Source: Pediococcus claussenii ATCC BAA-344 (GTDB lineage Bacteria; Bacillota; Bacilli; Lactobacillales; Lactobacillaceae). Taken from it: a stretch of DNA of 33,246 nucleotides. The DNA lies in assembly GCF_000237995.1 (NCBI RefSeq), contig NC_017019.1, positions 1 through 33,246 on the forward strand, in the 5' to 3' direction. Below the pieces are notes generated by a model that ran no database searches, was not told where the DNA came from, and was given only the letters and a program-made list of their open reading frames with translations. Shown in pieces: positions 1 through 7,222 of the stretch; position 1 is the first letter of the stretch; every line of letters begins with the position of its first letter. A program made the position numbers and the translations under genes.

Positions 1-105
1 CACTTAACCCGTTAATCACGCGTTAAAACTAACCATCAACCAGTATTCTCTCGAATTCGTAAATAAGAGTATCGTAAGAACGACCTAGCAATGATATAAT
101 GGTTT

Positions 106-260
106 TGACATGGCCTATCGTTTCCAAGACGTGCTAGGCTGTGTCAGGAGGGCAACGGTCGCTAACGTGTCTGATCACGTTATGCGGCACCAACTTCGCC
201 ATCTTGTCAGGAACGCCAATTCTTGACAAGACTTTGGGAGCTGGTCCCTCTTTTTTTGTG
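106..260 (+). ncRNA. Candidate structured small RNA with terminator
   Basis: No convincing ORF lies here, yet the strand folds well. There is a -10 TATAAT at 95-100 with a weak -35 17 bp upstream. After the inferred start come three stem-loops: 113-117 with 135-139; 160-169 with 176-186 (ten pairs, one bulged T); and 203-209 with 224-230 (CTTGTCA/TGACAAG). A short GGGA/TCCC hairpin (236-248) followed by seven T (251-257) would end the transcript. It lies downstream of rep on the opposite strand. I do not recognise an RNA family. It could be a plasmid copy-control or incompatibility RNA, or part of the origin. The structure is seen; the function is unknown. Confidence 0.45.
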
Positions 261-333
261 CCCTGATAAATAAATCAACAGGCACTGTGCTATTTACTTT
301 ACAACTTTAAAAGCACAGTCAGACAATACTGAC
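249..333. repeat. Inverted repeat partner of the window end (33133-33222)
   Basis: The stretch around 249-283 resembles the reverse complement of 33133-33166 (a T-run, then GTG-CCTGA and AAATCA segments, with a few mismatches). AGACAATACTGAC (321-333) is an exact 13-bp reverse complement of 33210-33222. If the molecule is circular, these repeats flank the join within about 400 bp. They could belong to the replication origin. Confidence 0.4.
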
Positions 334-370
334 ACAAAAAATAATAAAACTATTAAGTTTGCCATATCAA

Positions 371-382
371 GAACATACGTTC
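371..382. promoter_or_regulatory. LexA-like (SOS) box without an obvious gene
   Basis: GAACATACGTTC is a perfect dyad matching the Gram-positive LexA/DinR consensus GAAC-N4-GTTC. On the minus strand it lies just upstream of a possible promoter (TTGATA, 17 bp, TTATTA), which would read away from rep across the window edge. No ORF of useful size follows it on either strand. It may control a small RNA or be a relic. Confidence 0.45.
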
Positions 383-531
383 CCTTTTGACTGACTATAG
401 TTTACCGCACTTCCTAAAATTTGCCAAGCTATTTTTGTGAGTCCACACACAAGACCCCTAAGTAGCAATACCCTCAAACAGCAACAAGCCTATTCTAGAT
501 ATATACCTATGGCAATTGATAGCAGCACTTT

Positions 532-2055
532 TCACCCCGTTCTTCTCCTCGTCTCCATTACCCACGGTGGCGCTGAATCACCACTCACCGCTTGCATCTC
601 AGTTGAAGTGAGAACTGTTGGCTCATAACTATTTGTGCTTACAGTTGGCATTAGTGTAGTTAAATACCCCGTCCACGCTTGACTTTGAGCCTGACGTCTC
701 ACCATAGCCGACTTAAATAACATGGTCACCGTCGTCAATAAAGTCGGCTGGTTACCACGCTGCACCCGCTTCAATTGCGAAGTTGCTTGTAATTGCTTCA
801 TAACCCGATTCAAACTCGCCGGAGAAATCCCTAACTCAGCCTGAATTTGACGCGTTGACATGGCAACCGAAGCAGCAGAACTACCCATTCGATTAATCAA
901 CGCAAGCACATCGTTACGCCATTCATTAGCATGGCTGTATTGTCGTTCGGCACGTGGCTTAGCAAATTTATGCCAGCCAATCCCCACAACGACTTTACCT
1001 GAAAAATTAGGCACCCATTGATCCAATAGTCCTTGAACATAACTCAGTGCGGCCCCCCGATAGTCACCTGAATAAGCGTCTCTGACGCACTGTACAACTT
1101 CGCGATCGACCAATGGGTCATGTAAATTTGAATTAAAGACGTCAAGCACGTCTCTCGCACGCTGCTGAGAAATTTTAGATTGATACATCGCTAAAGCTAG
1201 CGTCATAACAGTGTTATGACGGGCTAATCCATGGCCTGATTTGACTGTCGTCACTTTCAATAACGCTTTAAACCAAGCTTGATCAACCTGACGGCCCTCA
1301 TCAGAAGACAATGAAATCACCTGATCTCCCATTTGGTCCGTGACGGGAACTTGAGCAGCATAATACTGTGACCACTTCATCAGAGCGCTCACCTGGATCA
1401 ACATATTAGCATCAAAAAAAATCAGATTATCCTGACGCGGAATTCGGAAAATGCCAAAATTATTGCAGCCCACATCGACCCCAGTAACCCGTTGTTGAAT
1501 CCACTGCCGCACAAAACTAGACATTTTCTGGGCCGCTTTCAAAACTGGAAACTGGCCGCGCTTCTTCCGTAAAAACATAGGCTGATCAAAAACGTAGTAG
1601 ATATGGAACCCCTTCGCAGTCCGCAAAATCATCGTGGGAATGAATAAGTCGGCAACCGTGACCGCACCCAAAACTTCCCGCTCCCGAGCATCGCGTTCTT
1701 GCGCTTCAGCAAAATCAATATCAACGACCAAGGTATTAATCTGAGCTAAGTTAGCTTCTCGGTGACCACGAACGCTCCCCCTGTTCTGCGTGTAGCCCAG
1801 CCAGTTAAAGGTGTTAGGTGTCCAATGAGTCATCCGATCAGCAATGGCCTCCAGGCCTTCAAAAGAGGTGATAACCACACCATGGGCTTTTTGCATGGAA
1901 TCCTTACTGCTGAAGAGCGCAATGGCCCCCTTCTTTGTAGGGGTTTCCATCACTTGTCCGGCAATATTAAAACTACTATTTTTAACTTTATATGTATGTA
2001 GTGAATCGTGTAATACCAGTCTTTGTGCAGCCTGAACCGTCTTTAAATCGTACAT
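532..2055 (-). CDS. Plasmid replication protein, primase (AEP) type
   Basis: 507 residues, probably the plasmid replication initiator. The archaeo-eukaryotic primase motifs are visible in order: the metal-binding VVDIDF (about residues 110-115), the KGFHIYY sxH-type motif (148-154) and FRIPRQDN further on (203-210). A C-terminal winged-helix-like segment (STRQIQAELGISPASLNRV) would bind DNA. I place the start at ATG 2055, not at the upstream in-frame ATG at 2085, because AAAGGAGGTGAG sits at the correct distance; the extra ten codons only translate the ribosome binding site. A GGTGAGCTCACC palindrome lies between that site and the ATG. The gene has a leader of about 400 nt with an antisense RNA gene and a terminator, pointing to copy-number control. 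The exact Rep family name is not certain. Confidence 0.8.
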   Translation of the reverse strand: MYDLKTVQAAQRLVLHDSLHTYKVKNSSFNIAGQVMETPTKKGAIALFSSKDSMQKAHGVVITSFEGLEAIADRMTHWTPNTFNWLGYTQNRGSVRGHREANLAQINTLVVDIDFAEAQERDAREREVLGAVTVADLFIPTMILRTAKGFHIYYVFDQPMFLRKKRGQFPVLKAAQKMSSFVRQWIQQRVTGVDVGCNNFGIFRIPRQDNLIFFDANMLIQVSALMKWSQYYAAQVPVTDQMGDQVISLSSDEGRQVDQAWFKALLKVTTVKSGHGLARHNTVMTLALAMYQSKISQQRARDVLDVFNSNLHDPLVDREVVQCVRDAYSGDYRGAALSYVQGLLDQWVPNFSGKVVVGIGWHKFAKPRAERQYSHANEWRNDVLALINRMGSSAASVAMSTRQIQAELGISPASLNRVMKQLQATSQLKRVQRGNQPTLLTTVTMLFKSAMVRRQAQSQAWTGYLTTLMPTVSTNSYEPTVLTSTEMQAVSGDSAPPWVMETRRRTG

Positions 2056-2132
2056 GGTGAGCTCACCTCCTTTCAAAATAAACACCTAAGTTAGCTTAAT
2101 AGAAAATACATAGAAAATGAAAAAGCGCAGAC

Positions 2133-2165
2133 AAAAAAGCAACTTAGCGTTATGCCAAGTTGCTT
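2133..2165 (-). terminator. Attenuator-like terminator in the rep leader
   Basis: Read on the minus strand, the hairpin arms (2154-2165 and 2137-2148) match over 11 of 12 bp around the loop 2149-2153 and are followed by a run of six T. It lies about 80 nt before the rep start and about 290 nt after the rep promoter, so it would stop rep transcription early unless it is prevented from forming. Confidence 0.6.
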
Positions 2166-2327
2166 AAGGTGGAAGTAGTCCGACTACCCCCGAATAAACT
2201 TTAAAATTACCGCCTACGGATCTAAGTGAATAGATCCAGTGAATTTGCACAGAAGTCGCTCACCACACGTGTCCCCTTAGTCTTTACCCGGCAGCTTGTC
2301 CCCTACCGTTTTGAAATCACACCATTC

Positions 2328-2356
2328 TCGACATCTTACCAATTTGCTGGTATAAT
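2328..2356 (+). promoter_or_regulatory. Promoter of the rep antisense RNA
   Basis: TCGACA (2328-2333), a 17-bp spacer and TATAAT (2351-2356). It is the strongest promoter in the rep leader region and faces against rep transcription. Confidence 0.6.
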
Positions 2357-2362
2357 CTTCTT

Positions 2363-2420
2363 AGTTGAAAGAGATTTTGTCGAGCGCTTCCCAATTGCAG
2401 TTGGGTGGTGCTTTTCTTTT
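2363..2420 (+). ncRNA. Probable counter-transcribed RNA controlling rep
   Basis: A transcript from the 2328-2356 promoter would meet a hairpin at 2383-2412 (AGC/CCCAA pairing with TTGGG/GCT around the loop 2395-2400) followed by a T-rich run, giving an RNA of about 60 nt. It is fully complementary to the 5' part of the rep leader. By analogy with copy-control RNAs of inc18-type plasmids, it could favour the leader terminator at 2133-2165. This is inferred from layout only. Confidence 0.5.
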
Positions 2421-2459
2421 ATTCTTTTTTTGTATTCTCTTATTTTTGAATATACCTAG

Positions 2460-2488
2460 AGTATAACCGAGCAAAGAAATGATGTAAA
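2460..2488 (-). promoter_or_regulatory. rep promoter
   Basis: On the minus strand: TTTACA (2488-2483), a 17-bp spacer and TATACT (2465-2460). It would start a leader of roughly 400 nt running across the antisense RNA gene and the attenuator to rep at 2055. It is back to back with the parA promoter. Confidence 0.55.
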
Positions 2489-2511
2489 GGTAAACTTATC
2501 AAAATATATTT

Positions 2512-2540
2512 TTGACAAAACTTGCTATATTTGCTATATT
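2512..2540 (+). promoter_or_regulatory. parA promoter
   Basis: TTGACA (2512-2517), a 17-bp spacer and TATATT (2535-2540). The -10 element lies inside AT-rich repeats that probably bind the small partner protein, suggesting autoregulation. Confidence 0.6.
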
Positions 2541-2595
2541 TAGTATATTCGATATAGCGAGTATATCTACTATATTAAATATACTAAATATATTT
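2525..2595. repeat. AT-rich centromere-like repeats upstream of parA
   Basis: A cluster of short TATATT/TAGTATA units, including TATATTAAATATACT, which recurs in the palindrome after the second par gene. Placement directly before a ParA gene, with matching sequence after the operon, suggests parS. Binding is inferred. Confidence 0.5.
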
Positions 2596-2610
2596 TGAGA
2601 GGTAATTACA

Positions 2611-3528
2611 ATGAGAAAAGGACGAGTAGTGGTCTTAACAAATATGAAAGGTGGCGTCGGTAAAACCACTGACACCGACCTTCTTGCAATAACGGCAAGT
2701 AAACCTTCATTGTTCAATCAAAAAGTTCTCTTGATTGATGTCGATTTGCAAGCTAATACTACAAGTAATGTAAAAAGAACTTTTAATCAACGTCATTTCC
2801 CACAGTCCTTTGTAAAGGCAGTACAAAGTGGAACTTTAAAAAATGCAATCTTTCCACTAACAAAAAATTTCGATTTCATTGCAGGTTCAATTGCCGAACA
2901 CGAGCTTACTGATACGATTATCGATAACTCGAAGAGTAAACGAGACAGATATTTATATTTGGTAAAAATGGTAGATGAAATCAAATACGATTACGACTAT
3001 ATTTTTTTTGACGTCGCTCCTTCCACTGACACAGTCGTTGATGCAATAATTATGGCTTCTGATTATATCATTGCCGTACAAGAAGTTCGTAAAATGGCGA
3101 TGGAAGGAACAAGTAATTTCATTGGGAAATACCTACAACCAATGTTAGATAATTTTCCTGAAGAAGCACACTTTCAAGTTGCAGGTGTATTGCCCGCACT
3201 TTTAACTTCTCATAAGAAGCGACAAATCGAAAACTATAGAGAGACTGTTGAAGTTTATGGACGCGATAACGTGTTCCACACTATTATCAAAAATCACGAC
3301 CGTTTAGAAAATTTTGGCGAAGATGGTGTCTCACTCGAAGATTATAATGATCGAAAAATGTTTGGGCTCTTTGCCGATCTATTTTGTGAACTAGAGGCTC
3401 GAATTTCCTCATTTGAGAAAACTGGAGATGTTGAAAACTTTACTTATCAATCAAAATATTTTGATGCACTTGAAAATATTACATTACCACTTGGCAAGGA
3501 GATCGAAATAAATGGCGTTGCTGAATAA
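2611..3528 (+). CDS. parA: ParA-family partition ATPase
   Basis: 305 residues. It carries the deviant Walker A motif KGGVGKTT (about residues 14-21) and LLIDVDLQAN (around 40-49), typical of ParA/Soj ATPases that position plasmids before division. There is no long N-terminal DNA-binding domain, so it resembles the short ParA type that works with a small ribbon-helix-helix protein. GAGAGG precedes the ATG. It overlaps the next gene by 17 bp, implying translational coupling. It lies divergent from rep, as is common in low-copy plasmids. Confidence 0.9.
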   Translation: MRKGRVVVLTNMKGGVGKTTDTDLLAITASKPSLFNQKVLLIDVDLQANTTSNVKRTFNQRHFPQSFVKAVQSGTLKNAIFPLTKNFDFIAGSIAEHELTDTIIDNSKSKRDRYLYLVKMVDEIKYDYDYIFFDVAPSTDTVVDAIIMASDYIIAVQEVRKMAMEGTSNFIGKYLQPMLDNFPEEAHFQVAGVLPALLTSHKKRQIENYRETVEVYGRDNVFHTIIKNHDRLENFGEDGVSLEDYNDRKMFGLFADLFCELEARISSFEKTGDVENFTYQSKYFDALENITLPLGKEIEINGVAE

Positions 3529-3796
3529 AAAGAACAATAAACAAAACACAGAAGATAATCGGAACAAGCCAACCATTATTGATGACGATGCAAAGATTAC
3601 TTATGGTGAAAAACAATATAAGGCCAAAGATAGGCAGCCTATACAAGTCGATCCTCCGGTTGCCGATATGGTTCGAAATATCAGCTATGCAAAAGATATG
3701 CCAATGTACGAGGTTGTCAAAGTCGCCATGGAAGCTTATCGCGATACTCTTAGCGACTCTGAAAAAATAATTTATGATATGCGACAAGGCAAATAA
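3512..3796 (+). CDS. Small ParB-like centromere-binding protein (ribbon-helix-helix)
   Basis: 94 residues. The N-terminal third is polar and rich in Lys and Asn. Residues about 43-77 (QPIQVDPPVADMVRNISYAK and following) fit a strand-helix-helix DNA-binding fold. A good ribosome binding site, AAGGAG at 3496-3501, lies within the end of parA. The pairing of ParA with a small RHH partner resembles PrgP/PrgO and RepB/RepC of enterococcal plasmids. It probably binds the AT-rich repeats on both sides of the operon and represses it. The last codons and the stop lie inside a large palindrome. Assignment rests on fold-like pattern and position. Confidence 0.7.
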   Translation: MALLNKKNNKQNTEDNRNKPTIIDDDAKITYGEKQYKAKDRQPIQVDPPVADMVRNISYAKDMPMYEVVKVAMEAYRDTLSDSEKIIYDMRQGK

Positions 3797-3851
3797 ATAT
3801 AGCTAGTATATTAAATATACTTAATATACTAGCTATATTTATTTGCCTTGT
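3784..3851. repeat. Perfect 31-bp inverted repeat at the end of the par operon
   Basis: Arms 3784-3814 and 3821-3851 are exact reverse complements around the centre ATATAC. The left arm includes the stop codon of the preceding gene. The core shares TATATTAAATATACT with the region upstream of parA, so it may be a second parS site. It could also serve as a bidirectional terminator. About 20 bp further on, ATATCAAAT-type units repeat in tandem (about 3871-3908). Confidence 0.75.
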
Positions 3852-3870
3852 TGTTCTTTATCTATCACGA

Positions 3871-3908
3871 AACATATCAAATATATCAAATATATCAAAT
3901 ATATTTGA
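3871..3908. repeat. Short tandem repeats (ATATCAAAT type)
   Basis: Three to four near-identical 9-bp units, ending in the reverse complement ATATTTGAT. They could be additional partition or iteron-like binding sites. I see no supported gene between 3797 and 4055. Confidence 0.5.
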
Positions 3909-4055
3909 TTAAATGAAACCGTCTTGACTATCATATCTTTTATCCTGTTATTCTCCTGTCTGTAAATTCTACGCAAAGAGAAGAGCGAGAAGATGGGGAA
4001 ACACCAGTTATTAAAGTTGAACGTGTTCTCAGAATGCACCTATTTAACATCTTAT

Positions 4056-4419
4056 TTAAAAATGTGACCTTCTAGGGATTGAAAAGTATGCTGAAATTAC
4101 GTGAGGCGCTGCAATTAATGCGTAGCAGGTTAAAAAACCTATGCTACTATCTTTAACTAATAATATGACAAATAACATTGCAGTGGATAAGACGGCAAGT
4201 GATGTGCGTAACCATGGCACCGTTGTCACATGACTTTTTTTCTTTGTAACACGGATGCCTACGTTCAAAAAGTTTTGATAACGTGCTTAAAGTTATTAAA
4301 GTAATAACCAAATAAATCATTACAATTAACCATGAATGAATAATTTCAATTGGAAACAAAGTAAATGCAATGATTAGGTATTGAAAAAGCGTATAGTTAC
4401 CATAATTAATATCAATCAT
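4056..4419 (-). pseudogene. Small membrane protein gene broken by a frameshift
   Basis: Two overlapping minus-strand frames fit together as one protein. The upstream frame (from ATG 4419, with AGGGGAATAAG before it) gives hydrophobic segments such as YLIIAFTLFPIEIIHSWLIV and then SKLFERRHPCYKEK. The second frame continues with SHVTTVPWLRTSLAVLSTAM and further hydrophobic stretches to RRSHF. The frames join at a run of seven A. Removing one A restores a protein of about 118 residues with some four membrane segments. I do not recognise the family. It may be a sequencing slip rather than a true mutation. It starts 20 bp after the recombinase on the same strand. Confidence 0.45.
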
Positions 4420-4439
4420 CTTATTCCCCTTTTTTTTAA

Positions 4440-5096
4440 CTAATCTCGCGAGCTAAAAGTTTTCTTCTCAGATAACATCTGATTCATCCGATTTTTAATA
4501 TTAATCACTGTCTGCACCGAGACGCCGGTTTCAGCCGCAATCGCTCGATAACTAATTGGGGCACCGGTTGCTTTGTTTCTTAATTGATCAACGATACGAT
4601 GGTAGATAAACCGTTTTTGTGGGTTAGGTGCGTCTGCGGCGTAAGCGGGCCGAGTCCCTCGATATTTCCCATTGGCTTTGGCAATCTCAATTCCTTGCCG
4701 CTGACGTTCCCGAATCTTTTTTCGCTCAGTTTGCGCCATATAAGCTAACAGCTTGGTTAGCATATCAAACATAAATTTGTCCATATCTGAATCTCCAGTC
4801 TGCATTGAAAGAAATGGGGCATCTAAGACTTCCATTCTAACCTGTTTATCTCTGATCTGCTTGATTATATCACTGGCGTCGTCATAGTTTCGACTAAGCC
4901 GATCTAATGAGGCCACTACTAATGTATCTCCTTGCCGCACATAAGCAATCGCCGCCTGTAATTCTGGTCGGTTTTGGGTCGATTTGCCCGATTGTTTTTC
5001 TTCAAAGATTTTCTCACATCTAGCCACTTTCAAGGCTTTAATTTGGCGGGCCAAATTTTGATCAGTTGAGCTAACTCGCGCATAACCAACTTTCAT
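4440..5096 (-). CDS. Serine recombinase (resolvase/invertase family)
   Basis: 218 residues. The N-terminal catalytic domain begins KVGYARVSSTDQNLARQ with the nucleophilic serine, followed by LVVASLDRLSRNYDD and ERKKIRERQRQGIEIAK, standard for small serine resolvases. The C-terminus (ISYRAIAAETGVSVQTVINI) is a helix-turn-helix. I chose ATG 5096 because GAAAGGAG precedes it at normal spacing; the longer frame to 5132 lacks a site. Such enzymes resolve plasmid multimers or cointegrates at a nearby res site, here probably 5140-5290. A truncated relative lies at 12475. Confidence 0.88.
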   Translation of the reverse strand: MKVGYARVSSTDQNLARQIKALKVARCEKIFEEKQSGKSTQNRPELQAAIAYVRQGDTLVVASLDRLSRNYDDASDIIKQIRDKQVRMEVLDAPFLSMQTGDSDMDKFMFDMLTKLLAYMAQTERKKIRERQRQGIEIAKANGKYRGTRPAYAADAPNPQKRFIYHRIVDQLRNKATGAPISYRAIAAETGVSVQTVINIKNRMNQMLSEKKTFSSRD

Positions 5097-5139
5097 CAAT
5101 AACTCTCCTTTCAGAGGATCAGTCTCCTCCACCCTACTG

Positions 5140-5290
5140 CATTCTATTTAGACACTCTAATTAGACAGTTTGACAAAAACAAAGAACTGCTTGTTATCCC
5201 AAGCAGAACCTAAGCTTTTCTTCATAAGTTGATTATACTGCTTTTTGTCCATTTAGGGTACACTTAAATTGAACAGTTTGTTTTGAATTA
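5140..5290. promoter_or_regulatory. Probable res region of the serine recombinase
   Basis: An AT-rich stretch of about 150 bp directly upstream of the recombinase. It carries repeated half-site-like elements: TTAGACA twice near 5148-5175, and TGTCCATTTAG plus TTGAACAGTTT near 5248-5281. Similar elements (GGACAGTTCTAATGAACA) lie before the truncated recombinase at 12730-12755. Subsite boundaries cannot be fixed by eye. Confidence 0.45.
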
Positions 5291-5328
5291 ATTTGCAATC
5301 TACCTAACTAATTCGTTATTCGATCCTA

Positions 5329-5381
5329 AAAAAGGTATGACTGTGAATGAAAGATCATTTTGTTCACGGTCATGCCTTTTT
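5329..5381. terminator. Bidirectional terminator after the plsC/GT8 operon
   Basis: Arms AAAAAGGTATGACTGTGAA-like and its near-perfect complement, with A-run and T-run on the two sides. It closes the minus-strand operon ending at 5395 and insulates it from the recombinase. Confidence 0.75.
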
Positions 5382-5394
5382 GTTGTCCATTTAG

Positions 5395-6258
5395 TTATTG
5401 ATAATGACCAGCAATGTCGTCTGGACTAAAATCCTTAGTGAATTGACGATCATAGGCCTTTTCATAGGCAGCAACTTTTTGTTGGTAATCAATTTGGCGC
5501 ATCTTTTCGGCAGCTTCCCGCTGTGATGTGGCCGACTTTTCGACCGCATCCGGATAAATTGGCGGTAACACATGGACCGTATAATTGATGCCATGCGGAT
5601 CCGATTTGGTCGGGGCGTCAACCATCGAAACAAAGCAGGACACGATTGGCACATTCAATCTAACGGCGTAGTAGTACGCTCCCCGTTCAAGCGGCCGCGG
5701 TTTGCGATAGTTGAACCACATTTCCCGTTCCGGATAAATTAGAATTGACTGTTTGCGTGCCAAGCTACTTTGCAAAAGGGCAATAAACCCCTTGCCCATG
5801 TAATTGACGCTGTCGCTGACAGGTATCGTATCAGCGTATGTCATCAAAAATCCCAGCATCCCGGGCATTTTAAGGTTGGTGAGCTCAACGACAATCGACA
5901 AATCAGGTTGATTCAGGGCTGATCGAACCAGCAGGCTGTCAATCGGGCTAAAGTGGTTACAGGTAATGATTGCCGGCCATTCCAATGCCTTTAAATTGTC
6001 AGTCCCCTCAACTTTTAAATTGGGATTCATCATCCTCGCAGCCATATTCATGACCGACCGGGCTTCGGCTGCCCGCCAATGATAACGTTTAGTTTGGTGA
6101 AGCTTCAAGAAGTGGTCCAACACCTCATGCTGCTCGGTAAGTGTCAGTACTGGATCATGTAGTTCGACTTTTTGATTAAATTTTCCCTGACGGACGTTTT
6201 CAGCAATGTTTTGAATCACTTTGTCACGCTCGCCAAGCTTTACCGGTGTAAAAGTCAT
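5395..6258 (-). CDS. PlsC-like acyltransferase (A)
   Basis: 287 residues. The acyltransferase signature NHFSPID gives the HX4D catalytic motif (His102, Asp107), and YPEREMWFNYRKPRP (from about residue 175) matches the acceptor-binding block of the 1-acylglycerol-3-phosphate acyltransferase superfamily. There is no strong membrane helix. Its ATG overlaps the GT8 stop codon (ATGA), so the two are translationally coupled. Being coupled to a glycosyltransferase and near a second PlsC-like gene, it may acylate a glycolipid or wall polymer rather than serve in general phospholipid synthesis. That role is an inference. Confidence 0.75.
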   Translation of the reverse strand: MTFTPVKLGERDKVIQNIAENVRQGKFNQKVELHDPVLTLTEQHEVLDHFLKLHQTKRYHWRAAEARSVMNMAARMMNPNLKVEGTDNLKALEWPAIITCNHFSPIDSLLVRSALNQPDLSIVVELTNLKMPGMLGFLMTYADTIPVSDSVNYMGKGFIALLQSSLARKQSILIYPEREMWFNYRKPRPLERGAYYYAVRLNVPIVSCFVSMVDAPTKSDPHGINYTVHVLPPIYPDAVEKSATSQREAAEKMRQIDYQQKVAAYEKAYDRQFTKDFSPDDIAGHYQ

Positions 6259-7205
6259 AGGGCAATTTTTACTCCTTGCTTGGCCCTTGCGTAAAATGTC
6301 GTTGGGGTCTTAATAATATCAACGGCTAATTGAATCAAATCGGACTGATTCTTCTGATCACGGGCAACTTCTTTAGGATTCATATCTGCGAGCTGCTGTT
6401 TTAACATGGTCTCGTAATCGGTTTGTTTGGCATAGGTCCAAAAATAGCTTTGTCGAGGGGCATCATCATAGCGCCACGGCTTGGCAAATAAGTTATAGTG
6501 AATCAGCCAGGGGTCAACATCCTGTGGCGTGGTGATTTGGATGTTCCATGACGGGTTCAAATAATAAATTCGATTTCTCGCGATGGCATTCATGTAGTCC
6601 TGATCCGGGGCCAAACTCTTGAAATGGTACTTGTTCAAGAGCTGCAAAAAGTGTTCAGCGAATTTTGAACGGCGCATTTCAGCCAGGTTCATCAACAACA
6701 CGCCGGAATTAACGTATTTCTGTGAATCAATCCCAACGGCTTGTTCAGCATAGTCAATCGTTTCCGGAGTGTGGCCGATGAAGTGATCCGGCACTGCGCC
6801 AACCAGGTTATCCCCCAGCTGGGTATCAAATAATTCACCCACGTCCTTTAAAACCACCGTGTCCGCATCCAGGTAGAGCGCCTTATCCAATTTGGGGAAC
6901 AATTCAGCAATAAACAGCCGGAAATAAATTGTAAAGGTAAAGTAGTCACTGCGTAGTTTGTTATTCTTATCAGTAATTTCTTGCTTCAAGCGGTCATTAA
7001 TTGAAACAAACTGAATTTTGAGGTTGTCCGTTTCAAAGGCTTTAAGCCGCCCTTGATTGTCGGTATTGAGATCATCACACAACACAATCACCTGGTAATG
7101 CCTGTCCGGTGATGTATGCGCGACCAGTGAAGCCAGTGAAACTGCCAGATAAGGTGCATAATTGTCATCGACAGCGTAAAAAATTGGCACGGTTTGATTT
7201 TCCAT
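6255..7205 (-). CDS. Family 8 glycosyltransferase (A)
   Basis: 316 residues. The GT8 pattern is clear: N-terminal PIFYAVDDNYAPYLAVSLAS, the metal-binding DxD in LYLDADTVVLKD (about 110-118), and YVNSGVLLMNL then PDQDYMNA downstream. GT8 enzymes move sugars from nucleotide-sugars, often onto wall glycans, lipids or glycoproteins. AAGGGG lies before the ATG. It sits between two PlsC-like genes, 17 bp after the first and overlapping the second, so it is one operon. The acceptor cannot be told from sequence; a lipid is suggested by its neighbours. Confidence 0.82.
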   Translation of the reverse strand: MENQTVPIFYAVDDNYAPYLAVSLASLVAHTSPDRHYQVIVLCDDLNTDNQGRLKAFETDNLKIQFVSINDRLKQEITDKNNKLRSDYFTFTIYFRLFIAELFPKLDKALYLDADTVVLKDVGELFDTQLGDNLVGAVPDHFIGHTPETIDYAEQAVGIDSQKYVNSGVLLMNLAEMRRSKFAEHFLQLLNKYHFKSLAPDQDYMNAIARNRIYYLNPSWNIQITTPQDVDPWLIHYNLFAKPWRYDDAPRQSYFWTYAKQTDYETMLKQQLADMNPKEVARDQKNQSDLIQLAVDIIKTPTTFYARAKQGVKIAL

Positions 7206-7222
7206 AATGAATCCCCCTTAAA

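Noticed and set aside
437-628. Open frame of 63 codons before the end of rep
   Set aside because: No ribosome binding site and it overlaps the rep 3' end in antisense; its composition is not protein-like.
2056-2085. Longer N-terminus for the replication protein
   Set aside because: The extra codons are the ribosome binding site itself (AAAGGAGGTGAG) read as protein.
2226-2459. Open frame of 77 codons upstream of parA
   Set aside because: It lies over the antisense RNA promoter, its terminator and the rep leader, and it has no start signal.
3871-3908. CRISPR array
   Set aside because: Units of about 9 bp without spacers; a simple tandem repeat. No cas genes or spaced repeats exist in the window.
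3839-4039. Open frame of 66 codons on the minus strand
   Set aside because: Its repetitive IYLIYLIYLI part only translates the tandem repeats; no ribosome binding site.
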